Shown piece after piece: positions 7,990 through 14,332 of a stretch of 14,332 nucleotides of DNA. Under the pieces are notes generated by a model. The model was not told the origin of the DNA, searched no databases, and saw only the letters and a list, made by a program, of their open reading frames with translations. Position numbers and translations under genes: made by a program. This DNA is from Rickettsiales bacterium. Lineage in GTDB: Bacteria > Pseudomonadota > Alphaproteobacteria > TMED109. The DNA is taken from contig PBGQ01000039.1 of assembly GCA_002720125.1 (NCBI GenBank), forward strand, positions 1 to 14,332, read 5' to 3'. Position 1 is the stretch's first letter; every line of letters begins with the position of its first letter.

Positions 7990-8485
7990 AAAAAAGAATA
8001 GTTTTTTAAAGAAAAACATATTACTAACTTTATTATTTTTTTTATTAATAACTTTTGATCAAATAGCAAAAATATTTACATCTAAGATAATGATAAACAA
8101 TAATTTTGCGGATTTAAACATATTTCCATTTTTAAACATAGTATTTGTAAGAAATACAGGAATAAGTTTTGGATTATTTAGTGATGGGGGTATATTTAAT
8201 AGATATTTTTTTAGTATTTTTTCAATTTTAGTTGGTACAATAGTATTTATTACATCGCTCTTATCCGACAATAAATTAGTTGTTTCAGCCTTGATATTAA
8301 TATCAGCAGGAGCTTTCGGTAATGCAATTGATAGAATTTATTTTGGAGGCGTAATAGACTTTATTGACATTTTTTTATATAATTACCATTGGCCTGCATT
8401 TAATTTTGCAGACATCTTTATTACAATTGGAGTTATAATCCTAGTTTTTGAAAATTTGTTTTATGATAAAAAAAATATTAACTAA
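7982..8485 (+). CDS. lspA: Lipoprotein signal peptidase (signal peptidase II)
   Basis: Inner-membrane aspartyl protease that removes signal peptides from lipidated prolipoproteins. From ATG 7982 the protein has 167 aa and four hydrophobic segments (about residues 12-33, 73-95, 98-114 and 141-160). Family motifs are FDQ (25-27), VRNTGISFGLF (56-66), GNAIDR (113-118) and NFADIF (141-146), with catalytic Asp117 and Asp144. An earlier ATG at 7958 would add eight residues inside ileS; 7982 overlaps the ileS stop by only eight bases and gives a typical N-terminus, so it is preferred. Translation is probably coupled to ileS. The next gene encodes a lipoprotein that would be its substrate. Confidence 0.95.
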   Translation: MIKKKNSFLKKNILLTLLFFLLITFDQIAKIFTSKIMINNNFADLNIFPFLNIVFVRNTGISFGLFSDGGIFNRYFFSIFSILVGTIVFITSLLSDNKLVVSALILISAGAFGNAIDRIYFGGVIDFIDIFLYNYHWPAFNFADIFITIGVIILVFENLFYDKKNIN

Positions 8486-8813
8486 TTTACTTTTGATCAA
8501 ACTGAGTTTGGTTTTAGTTTCCTGTGGTGGATCCCCTTTATTTTCTAAAAAAACTTTAGACCCATATACTTTAACTAAAAAAAGACCTCTTATAATGCCA
8601 CCTGATATGGTCCTTAGGCCGCCAGGAAAAGAGCAAGTAAGTATGAAAAATTCATCAAACTCTATTAGTGAAGAAGACGCATATGAAAACGAGCTTAGTA
8701 TAGACGATATTTTGTTAGGAAAGAAAAATTCTAATAAAAAGAAAAGGAGTAAACAAGATAAAGAATTGATTACCGATATTTTAAAAGCCAAGGCTCAAGT
8801 TATACTTAATTAG
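8463..8813 (+). CDS. Small lipoprotein, DUF3035-like
   Basis: Function unknown. From ATG 8463 the protein is 116 aa: a Lys-containing start, a hydrophobic stretch, and a lipobox VLVSC with the lipidated cysteine at residue 21 followed by GGS. Residues about 40-54 (KRPLIMPPDMVLRPP) match the pattern seen in alphaproteobacterial DUF3035 proteins (a short run before PP-D-x-x-LRPP). The remainder is charged and low in complexity (Ser/Asn/Lys/Glu), probably disordered. The gene overlaps lspA by 23 bases. A TTG at 8448 could add five residues. In many alphaproteobacteria a DUF3035 gene follows lspA, which supports the call; this is from memory, not a search. Placement in the membrane or envelope follows from the lipobox. 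The residue after Cys is Gly rather than Asp, so inner-membrane retention is not indicated. Confidence 0.82.
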   Translation: MIKKILTNLLLIKLSLVLVSCGGSPLFSKKTLDPYTLTKKRPLIMPPDMVLRPPGKEQVSMKNSSNSISEEDAYENELSIDDILLGKKNSNKKKRSKQDKELITDILKAKAQVILN

Positions 8814-8834
8814 CAAATTTTATAATTTATTAAA

Positions 8835-10055
8835 ATGATTACAGATATTAAAGGATGGAGTAAAAACCGAAGCAAGTTATCTTTGTTATATAGGAATAGA
8901 ATAGATAAAATATTTAATTCTCTAGATAAAGATATTGATACCAAGTTTACTTATTTATCAAGCAAAGAAGATAAACTTTTATTTAAAAAAATAAGGAGTA
9001 TAAGTAATCAATTTAAAAATAAAAAACGAATCTTTCTAATAGGAATAGGAGGTTCTAGTTTAGGTGCTAAAACAATACTAGATGTAGATTATAATGATAA
9101 GATAACCTTTTTAGAAAACATAGATCCTGCCTATATAAGGAAAAAATTATTATCTGTCTCAGATAAAAGCATAGGTTTTATAATTATTAGTAAATCTGGT
9201 GAGACTCTTGAGATTCTATCAATCATAAGTATAATTGAAAAACATTTTTTCAATAATATTCAGTTAAGTAGTAATAGCATTGTAATAACTGATAATAAGA
9301 ACTCAACTTTATCGAGGTTAGCTCGAAATAGAAAGATACCAATTGTTTATAGCGACTCCAATATAGGGGGTCGATACTCATGTTTTAGTATGTTAGGTTT
9401 ATTACCTCTGCACATAGCTGGACTGGACTCACAAAAAATTAAAAATCTTGCGAACAGGCACTTTAGAGATTATTTGAACAAAAATAAAAAAACTAGTAAA
9501 AAAAATATTTCTTCTTTAGTAAATTTTGTAAGTAATAGGAAGATTTCAGGCCATGTTTTTCTATGCTACATAGAAAGCTTTCAAACGCTTATGTTATGGT
9601 ATAGACAACTTTGGGCAGAATCTATTGGAAAAAAGGGAAAAGGTATACACCTGATGCCTGCTATTGGATCAGTAGACCAACATAGTCAACTTCAGATGTG
9701 GATTGACGGAAAAAAAGATCTTATTTTTACCGTTGTTGTTCCAAAAAAAAGAAGCAGAAATTTCAAAATTATAGATAAAAGTAATATACTTCCGCCTTAT
9801 TTGAATAATAAATCTATTGGAGAAATCATCAATAAAATGAGCCATGCTACTATATTAGAACTTAAAAAGCTCAAAATACCTGTCAGAATCATATACATAG
9901 AAGATGATACTTTTAAGTCAGCTGTTCAGCTAATGACAAATTTAATGATGGAAGTCTCAATATTAGGATTAGCATTAAATATTAATCCCTTCGACCAACC
10001 TGCTGTAGAAAAAGCAAAAAAGTCCACTAAGAAACTATTAGCTAATAATGTATGA
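8835..10055 (+). CDS. pgi: Glucose-6-phosphate isomerase, compact form
   Basis: Interconverts glucose 6-phosphate and fructose 6-phosphate in the cytosol. SIS-domain motifs are FLIGIGGSSLGAKT (67-80), ISKSGETLE (118-126, phosphate binding) and GGRYSCFSMLGLLP (178-191). Catalytic residues are predicted at Glu262 (AESIGKKGKG), His283 (SVDQHSQLQ) and Lys395 (DQPAVEKAK). The length of 406 aa is shorter than the E. coli enzyme (about 549) and the Bacillus type (about 450), with the N-terminal region reduced, but every active-site block is present. The start ATG at 8835 has no Shine-Dalgarno and lies 21 bases after the lipoprotein gene. It overlaps mutL by eight bases. A sugar isomerase between a lipoprotein gene and a repair gene has no obvious functional link. 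Confidence 0.95.
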   Translation: MITDIKGWSKNRSKLSLLYRNRIDKIFNSLDKDIDTKFTYLSSKEDKLLFKKIRSISNQFKNKKRIFLIGIGGSSLGAKTILDVDYNDKITFLENIDPAYIRKKLLSVSDKSIGFIIISKSGETLEILSIISIIEKHFFNNIQLSSNSIVITDNKNSTLSRLARNRKIPIVYSDSNIGGRYSCFSMLGLLPLHIAGLDSQKIKNLANRHFRDYLNKNKKTSKKNISSLVNFVSNRKISGHVFLCYIESFQTLMLWYRQLWAESIGKKGKGIHLMPAIGSVDQHSQLQMWIDGKKDLIFTVVVPKKRSRNFKIIDKSNILPPYLNNKSIGEIINKMSHATILELKKLKIPVRIIYIEDDTFKSAVQLMTNLMMEVSILGLALNINPFDQPAVEKAKKSTKKLLANNV

Positions 10056-11778
10056 AATTAGAAAATTAAGCAATGATATTATAAATGCAATAGCTGCAGG
10101 TGAGGTGATTGAGAGGCCGTATTCAATAGTCAAGGAGCTAGTTGAGAATTCTTTAGATGCTGGAGCAAAAAATATTGAAGTTTTCGTTGCAGAAAAAGAA
10201 GGTTTCTTTATAAAAGTTATTGATGATGGGTCTGGTATAGAGGAAAAATACTTAGACCTCTCTTTGGAAAGACATGCAACCTCAAAATTACTTAATACAA
10301 ACTTATCAGGAGTGAAAACTCTTGGTTTCAGAGGAGAAGCACTCTATGCTATTGCTGCAGCATCCTCATTAACAATAATTAGCAAAACCTCAAGTATGAG
10401 AGAAGCAAAAAAAATAATAGTTAAAGACAAAAAAAAATCAACATTAATTCCTTCCAAAGGTAGAAAAGGAACGGAAGTAACAGTAAAAGAAATTTTTAAA
10501 AATATTCCAGTACGAAGAAAATTTATGAAAAGCGCCCGTGCAGAAGCTTATTCCATTAGAAATACTCTAAAAAAAATAGCTTTTTCTCATCCTCAGGTTT
10601 CAATTACTTATAATGAAAATGGCAAGTTGAAATATTTATTTTCTGTGGTGAGAAAAGAAAAGCAAATCCTTAATAGGATTAATGAAGTTTTAGGAGAAGA
10701 ATTTATAAAAAGTTCTCTTAATTTAAATGTAAAAAAAAATTTTTTCTCAATCGAAGGATTTATTAGTATACCTACATTTACTAGACCTAATTGGACAGAA
10801 ACTATTATAGTTCTTAATAATAGAGTAATTAGAGATAGACAAATACTAGGTGTTATAAAAGCTGCCTATGCTGGATTAATATCAAGTAAAAGATTTCCAG
10901 TGGTGGCATTATTCTTTAACATTAAAGAAGATAATTTAGATTTTAATGTGCATCCTACAAAATCTGAAGTAAGGATAATAGAAAGAAATTTCATTAATTC
11001 TGTACTAATAAAAACTATAAGGGAAACTCTTAAAGATGCAGGTTTGCTTAGCTCAGTTTCGTTTGAGAAGAATCTAATAAGTAGTTTTAAACATAGTTCT
11101 AATATAAGTAAAGATATAGATATCCAGTTTCAATTTAGAACTATAGATAATCTTAAAGAATATAAAATTAATAATAAAAAATTAGTAGATACAAAAGAAA
11201 GCTTTAGGTTAGGACAGGCTTTATTTCAAATTAATAAAATGTTTATTATTTCGCGAACAGAAGAAAAGTTAATACTAATAGATCAGCATGCTGCACATGA
11301 AAGGATAGTTTTAGAAAGAATAAGAAGCAGTTTTTTAAAAAAAGAAAATATAAGACAAGTTTTACTTATACCTGAAATAATAAAAATTAAAGAAAATAGA
11401 GAACTGTTGTTTGGAAATGAAAAAGAAATTAACAGACTAGGTTTTATTTTCGAAGACTATGGAGAAGATAGTATTTTAATTCGAGAAATACCTTCTATTT
11501 TGGGAAAAATTAATATACAAGAACTTATGGAAGACCTCTTAATAAATATTAAAAGCATAGGAAAAATTGATGCTAAAAATTCTAACATTGAAAGAATTTT
11601 TTCGAGTATATCATGCCATAATAGTATAAGATCAGGAAGGTCGCTTAATATTGAGGAAATGAATGCACTTCTAAGACTTATGGAGAAAACTCCCAATTCA
11701 GGACAATGCAACCATGGAAGGCCAACATTTATAGAATTATCTATAAAGGATATTGAGAAATTATTTGGTAGAATTTAG
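10048..11778 (+). CDS. mutL: DNA mismatch repair protein MutL, endonuclease-type
   Basis: ATPase that couples mismatch recognition by MutS to strand removal. The N-terminal GHKL ATPase shows AAGEVIERP (16-24), KELVENSLDAGA (29-40, catalytic Glu30 and Mg-binding Asn34), DDGSGI (59-64), LERHATSKL (73-81) and GFRGEAL (93-99). The C-terminal domain has the metal-binding endonuclease motif DQHA(x2)E(x4)E, seen as DQHAAHERIVLE (412-423). It also has SCHNSIRSGR and QCNHGRP (553-559; CPHGRP in many others, with Asn variants that I recall from alphaproteobacteria). This implies a nicking MutL as in organisms without MutH. The protein is 576 aa, normal with a short linker. The ATG at 10048 overlaps the pgi end by eight bases. 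Its stop shares bases with the rsmD stop on the other strand. Confidence 0.96.
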   Translation: MYEIRKLSNDIINAIAAGEVIERPYSIVKELVENSLDAGAKNIEVFVAEKEGFFIKVIDDGSGIEEKYLDLSLERHATSKLLNTNLSGVKTLGFRGEALYAIAAASSLTIISKTSSMREAKKIIVKDKKKSTLIPSKGRKGTEVTVKEIFKNIPVRRKFMKSARAEAYSIRNTLKKIAFSHPQVSITYNENGKLKYLFSVVRKEKQILNRINEVLGEEFIKSSLNLNVKKNFFSIEGFISIPTFTRPNWTETIIVLNNRVIRDRQILGVIKAAYAGLISSKRFPVVALFFNIKEDNLDFNVHPTKSEVRIIERNFINSVLIKTIRETLKDAGLLSSVSFEKNLISSFKHSSNISKDIDIQFQFRTIDNLKEYKINNKKLVDTKESFRLGQALFQINKMFIISRTEEKLILIDQHAAHERIVLERIRSSFLKKENIRQVLLIPEIIKIKENRELLFGNEKEINRLGFIFEDYGEDSILIREIPSILGKINIQELMEDLLINIKSIGKIDAKNSNIERIFSSISCHNSIRSGRSLNIEEMNALLRLMEKTPNSGQCNHGRPTFIELSIKDIEKLFGRI

Positions 11779-12329
11779 TTTGTTAATAAATAACTAATTT
11801 TAATACTTCCATATATTTTATTAAATATTAAATATTTTTTAAAAGAAAGATTGAATTTAAAACTCTTCTCTGTTTCACAGACTATAATAGCTTTTTTTTT
11901 ATATAACTTCTCATCAAATATCTTTTCTAGAGAAATATTACATAGGTTTTTATAATAAGGTGGATCTAAATAAAAAAGTTTAAACTTAGCATCAAAGGAA
12001 ATCATATCAAAAAAACTTTTGTTTAAAATAGTAACTTTATCTTCTAGACTGAGTTCGTTTATATTAATAAGAATATTTTCATAAACTACATTATCTTCCT
12101 CAATTAGTGTGGATTTTCTAATATTCCTAGACATGGCCTCGAATGAAATAATCCCTGAACCTGCAAATGCGTCAAGCATATGATTTTTGTGTCGCCAATC
12201 ATTAAACTCAAATCTATGAATTAGAACATTAAATATAGATTGTCTTACTTTATTTGAAGTAGGTCGTACGATATTATTTTTAATAGAGCTTATTTTTCTT
12301 GATTTAAATTTTCCACCAGTTATTAACAT
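11775..12329 (-). CDS. rsmD: 16S rRNA (guanine(966)-N(2))-methyltransferase RsmD
   Basis: Methylates G966 of 16S rRNA during small-subunit assembly, using SAM. The 184-residue protein begins ITGGKFKSRKI and RPTSNKVRQSIFN (22-34), typical of RsmD. It has the SAM-binding loop DAFAGSG (53-59), IEED and the amino-methyltransferase motif DPPY (122-125). The length matches the family. The start overlaps the end of the upstream pseudouridine synthase gene by seven bases, so the two rRNA-modification genes are probably co-translated. The stop overlaps the convergent mutL stop by four bases (a shared TTAG). Confidence 0.94.
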   Translation of the reverse strand: MLITGGKFKSRKISSIKNNIVRPTSNKVRQSIFNVLIHRFEFNDWRHKNHMLDAFAGSGIISFEAMSRNIRKSTLIEEDNVVYENILININELSLEDKVTILNKSFFDMISFDAKFKLFYLDPPYYKNLCNISLEKIFDEKLYKKKAIIVCETEKSFKFNLSFKKYLIFNKIYGSIKISYLLTN

Positions 12330-12901
12330 TCTTTTTTAAAAGGTTTTTTGTAACTAAGAATTTTTATTTCTCCACTTTTAAGGTTGGCTAATTTATAAGG
12401 TCCATATTGTATTCTAATTAGTTTATTTACAGAGATATTAAATTTACTAAAAATTTTTCTTATATGCTGGTTCATTCCTTTATCTAAAGATATTTTTAAC
12501 CAAGAGTAAGTTTTTGTATTACTAATCAATTGTAAACTTTTCACATCATGAATCCTGTTATTGATTTTAATTCCTTCTAGTATTCTTTTTTTTTGATTAC
12601 TGTCTATTAACCCTTGAATTTTAACTCTATAAATTCTAATAATCCCAGATTGTGGATTTTCATAATAACTTTTTAATTTTGTATTGTTAGTCAATAACAA
12701 CAGTCCTTGCGAATTATAATCTAGTCTGCCAATTGAATGAATTTTTCCTCCTAGGTATTTTACTAATTTATTAGGAATAAAATCATATACTTTAACTCTA
12801 TCTTTTTCATCCTTATGAGTGCTTATTACCCCTTTTGGTTTATTAAATGCTACTATAAATGTTTTAGTTCTATCTTTATTAAACTGTATATTATTATTCA
12901 T
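12323..12901 (-). CDS. Pseudouridine synthase, RsuA/RluB/RluE/RluF family, without an S4 domain
   Basis: Isomerises a uridine in ribosomal RNA to pseudouridine; the exact position cannot be read from the sequence. The protein is 192 aa. It has FNKPKGVIST (19-28), the catalytic motif GRLDYNSQGLLLLT (58-71, Asp61), a central IYRVKIQG segment, and GMNQHIRKIF in place of the usual G-x-N-R-Q-V-R-R-x-F. RsuA and RluB types carry an N-terminal S4 RNA-binding domain of about 60 residues. Here only about 14 residues precede the catalytic domain and the upstream gene ends ten bases away, so no S4 remnant can be hidden there. E. coli RluE is a known S4-less relative. It is the middle gene of a minus-strand set with the C26 peptidase gene and rsmD. 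Confidence 0.88.
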   Translation of the reverse strand: MNNNIQFNKDRTKTFIVAFNKPKGVISTHKDEKDRVKVYDFIPNKLVKYLGGKIHSIGRLDYNSQGLLLLTNNTKLKSYYENPQSGIIRIYRVKIQGLIDSNQKKRILEGIKINNRIHDVKSLQLISNTKTYSWLKISLDKGMNQHIRKIFSKFNISVNKLIRIQYGPYKLANLKSGEIKILSYKKPFKKEC

Positions 12902-12911
12902 AAGTAATATT

Positions 12912-13628
12912 TTATTTTATGCTTTCTCTTATAAAACTTTCAAAAATATTTTTATCACTTTGTTCAATAAGAAACTCTGGGTGCCATTGAACACCTATAC
13001 AAAATTTTTTAGTTTTATCTTCAATACCCTCAATAACATCGTCTGGTGCAATAGCATTTAAGCAGAGACCATATCCTATTTTCCTAACTGCTTGATGATG
13101 AGCACTATTTACCTTAATTTTTTCTTTTTTTACTATACCCAATAATTTGGTATTTTTTAAAATATTTACAGAATGACTTGTTTGATTTCTAGGGTTTTCT
13201 TGTTCGTGTTTTATTTTAGTTTTTATTTCATTTTCAATATCTTGAACAAGCGTACCTCCGTAAACAACGTTTAGAAGTTGTTGTCCTCCACATATTCCTA
13301 ACACAGGCTTGTTTATTGAAAGAAATTTGTCGCAAATACTAAATTCAAATTCTGTCCTTTTTTCCTTCGTAATTACATTTCCATATTTACGTTTTTCTGA
13401 AAAAAAATTAGGGTTAATATCAAATGCACCTCCTGTTATAACCAAACCATCTATAATATCTATTATTTCTTTAATATTTTTGTTATCATAAACTAGAGGA
13501 ATTGGTATGCCACCATATTTGACTATAGTTGAACAATAGTTCTTTCTAATTGCATACCAAGGGAATTTTGAGTAAGTTTTTTTTGTTTCGAGGTCTAAGG
13601 TTAAACCAATTAATGGCTTCTTTAACAT
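12912..13628 (-). CDS. Class I glutamine amidotransferase-like peptidase C26 (PuuD-like gamma-glutamyl hydrolase)
   Basis: Predicted to cleave a gamma-glutamyl amide. The best-known relative, PuuD, hydrolyses gamma-glutamyl-GABA in putrescine breakdown, but the family is broader and the substrate here is unproven. From ATG 13628 the protein is 238 aa. It has LVITGGAFDINP (62-73), the nucleophile elbow GICGGQQLLN (Cys113), VNSAHHQAV, and GVQWHPEF with His216 and Glu218, so the full catalytic triad is present. The frame is open 25 codons further upstream (ATG 13703), but that extension runs across the tadA start and lacks family similarity, so 13628 is chosen. It is divergent from tadA with 32 bases between them and lies ten bases before the pseudouridine synthase gene. 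The presence of spermidine-synthesis genes in the same window is suggestive only. Confidence 0.85.
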   Translation of the reverse strand: MLKKPLIGLTLDLETKKTYSKFPWYAIRKNYCSTIVKYGGIPIPLVYDNKNIKEIIDIIDGLVITGGAFDINPNFFSEKRKYGNVITKEKRTEFEFSICDKFLSINKPVLGICGGQQLLNVVYGGTLVQDIENEIKTKIKHEQENPRNQTSHSVNILKNTKLLGIVKKEKIKVNSAHHQAVRKIGYGLCLNAIAPDDVIEGIEDKTKKFCIGVQWHPEFLIEQSDKNIFESFIRESIK

Positions 13629-13660
13629 AATTTTTATTTTTTTTAGTAATATATAATATT
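13629..13660. promoter_or_regulatory. Short divergent spacer between the C26 peptidase gene and tadA
   Basis: Only 32 bases separate two genes transcribed in opposite directions. All bases are A or T except one G. A TATAAT occurs at 13652-13657, four bases before the tadA TTG. If it were a -10 box, the transcript would begin at or just after the start codon. The promoters must overlap each other or lie inside the opposing genes. Confidence 0.3.
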
Positions 13661-14116
13661 TTGAAATTATCTCAAATAATAAAAGTTGCACATTTAGAGG
13701 CAAAAAAAGCCTTTGATAAAGGTGAGGTGCCAGTAGGAGCTGTTGTCTATAATAGTGAGCAAATAATTTTTAAATCTCATAACTTAATAAAAACCATGAA
13801 CGACCATTTATCACATGCAGAAATATTAGCTCTTAAGGGGGCAGCAAATAAAATAGGAACAAATATATTAAACGACTTTAATTTATACGTAACTCTTGAG
13901 CCTTGCTTTGTTTGTAGTTACGTAATATCAAAATACAAAATCAAAAATCTTTATTTTGGAGCCTATGACACTAAAAAAGGAAGTCTAGAGAATGGAAGCA
14001 GGATTTATAATAGAGACCTTGGCATTTACAGGCCGGAAGTATATGGAGGCCTCGGAGAAGAAAAGTCAGAGAAAATGATCAAGAAATTTTTTAAAAAAAT
14101 AAGAAAAAACTATTGA
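13661..14116 (+). CDS. tadA: tRNA-specific adenosine deaminase (A34 to inosine)
   Basis: Converts the wobble adenosine of tRNA-Arg(ACG) to inosine; normally essential. The 151-residue cytidine-deaminase-fold protein has FDKGEVPVGAVV (18-29), the zinc/catalytic motif HAE (His52, Glu54) and PCFVC (Cys82, Cys85). The segment LEPCFVCSYVI differs from the common LEPCxMCAGAI only at non-ligand positions. The conserved GAYDTKKGS follows. The start is TTG 13661: no ATG or GTG lies upstream in frame, and starting later would remove the conserved first helix. No Shine-Dalgarno is visible. The stop overlaps the convergent purD stop region by seven bases. Confidence 0.94.
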   Translation: MKLSQIIKVAHLEAKKAFDKGEVPVGAVVYNSEQIIFKSHNLIKTMNDHLSHAEILALKGAANKIGTNILNDFNLYVTLEPCFVCSYVISKYKIKNLYFGAYDTKKGSLENGSRIYNRDLGIYRPEVYGGLGEEKSEKMIKKFFKKIRKNY

Positions 14117-14332
14117 CCTATATCATTTCTATAAAAGCAACCATTCCAATGTATTGACTTTATTCTTTGGTAAGCAATTTTAACTAGCTCTTTCAGATTA
14201 TGTTCTTTAACTAAAATATTAATAACTCTCCCTCCAGCTGTTAAAATTTTATTTCCTTTTCTTTTAGTACCCGCATGAATAATTAAAACATTATCCTTTA
14301 CATTTTTGTTTTCTATTCCCGATATTACAAAT
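14110..14332 (-). CDS. purD: Phosphoribosylamine-glycine ligase (PurD), C-terminal 73 residues only
   Basis: Second step of de novo purine synthesis (phosphoribosylamine plus glycine plus ATP to GAR). Only the C-terminus lies in the window, and the gene continues past the right edge. Translating the minus strand from 14331 gives VLIIHAGTKRKGNKILTAGG, then RVINILV, a helix with AYQRIKSIHW, and the terminal FYRNDIGQ before TAG at 14110-14112. These match the PurD end pattern (HAGT, L-T-x-GGRV, IHW-x-G-x-FYR-x-DIG). The usual GGFYR is NGCFYR here. It overlaps the end of tadA by seven bases on the opposite strand. Confidence 0.93.
   Translation of the reverse strand, partial: FVISGIENKNVKDNVLIIHAGTKRKGNKILTAGGRVINILVKEHNLKELVKIAYQRIKSIHWNGCFYRNDIGQ

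Noticed and set aside
12819..13061. Plus-strand open frame with hydrophobic translation across the pseudouridine synthase/C26 junction
   Set aside because: It is antisense to two conserved genes; its hydrophobic composition comes from the complement of Lys/Asn/Ile-rich codons.
13629..13703. Extended N-terminus of the C26 peptidase from ATG 13703
   Set aside because: The extra 25 residues run through the divergent tadA start, do not look like the family, and would also remove the only intergenic space; ATG 13628 directly precedes the conserved LIGLT start of the domain.
1..14332. Mobile elements, CRISPR arrays, phage remnants, toxin-antitoxin or defence systems
   Set aside because: No transposase, integrase, spaced direct repeats or defence domains were found on either strand; every gene longer than 100 codons has a housekeeping or metabolic assignment.

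Overview
The window is a dense stretch of A+T-rich (clearly above 65% A+T by eye) bacterial chromosome that codes almost wall to wall. The longest gap between genes is about 98 bases. Gene content and protein motifs point to an alphaproteobacterium with a small, streamlined genome, possibly a marine plankton lineage. The evidence is the order ribF-ileS-lspA-DUF3035 lipoprotein, an alphaproteobacterial-type MutL (DQHAAHE and QCNHGRP motifs) and a pyridoxal-phosphate ornithine decarboxylase with the IDVGRYNGLAET motif. The lineage call is inference, because no 16S or marker search could be run.

Layout. 1-74 holds the 3' part of tRNA-Leu(CAA). 101-1662 (+) holds speD (S-adenosylmethionine decarboxylase) and a fold-III ornithine/lysine decarboxylase. 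1664-3208 (-) holds speE and, upstream of it, a NUDIX hydrolase. The spermidine pathway is therefore complete here (ornithine to putrescine, decarboxylated SAM, aminopropyl transfer), but its two halves face each other tail to tail with 1 bp between stop codons. 3307-4203 (+) holds a LACTB2-like metallo-beta-lactamase-fold protein divergent from the NUDIX gene. A plus-strand run then follows: ribF, ileS, lspA, a small DUF3035-type lipoprotein, a compact pgi and mutL (4219-11778), mostly with overlapping or nearly touching ends. Facing it on the minus strand (11775-13628) are rsmD, an RsuA/RluB-family pseudouridine synthase without an S4 domain, and a class-I glutamine-amidotransferase-like peptidase C26 (PuuD-like). 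tadA (13661-14116, +) is divergent from the last, and the C-terminal end of purD enters from the right on the minus strand.

The main anomalies are two single-base frameshifts at homopolymers, an 11-A run in the decarboxylase and a 9-T run in the essential gene ileS. Both are repaired by removing one base, and everything else about the two proteins looks intact. They are either sequencing or assembly errors or sites of transcriptional slippage. All three convergent gene pairs abut or overlap at their stop codons, leaving no room for conventional terminators. I see no mobile element, CRISPR array, phage gene or defence system, and nothing that I would call a new biological system. This is mainly a housekeeping region.
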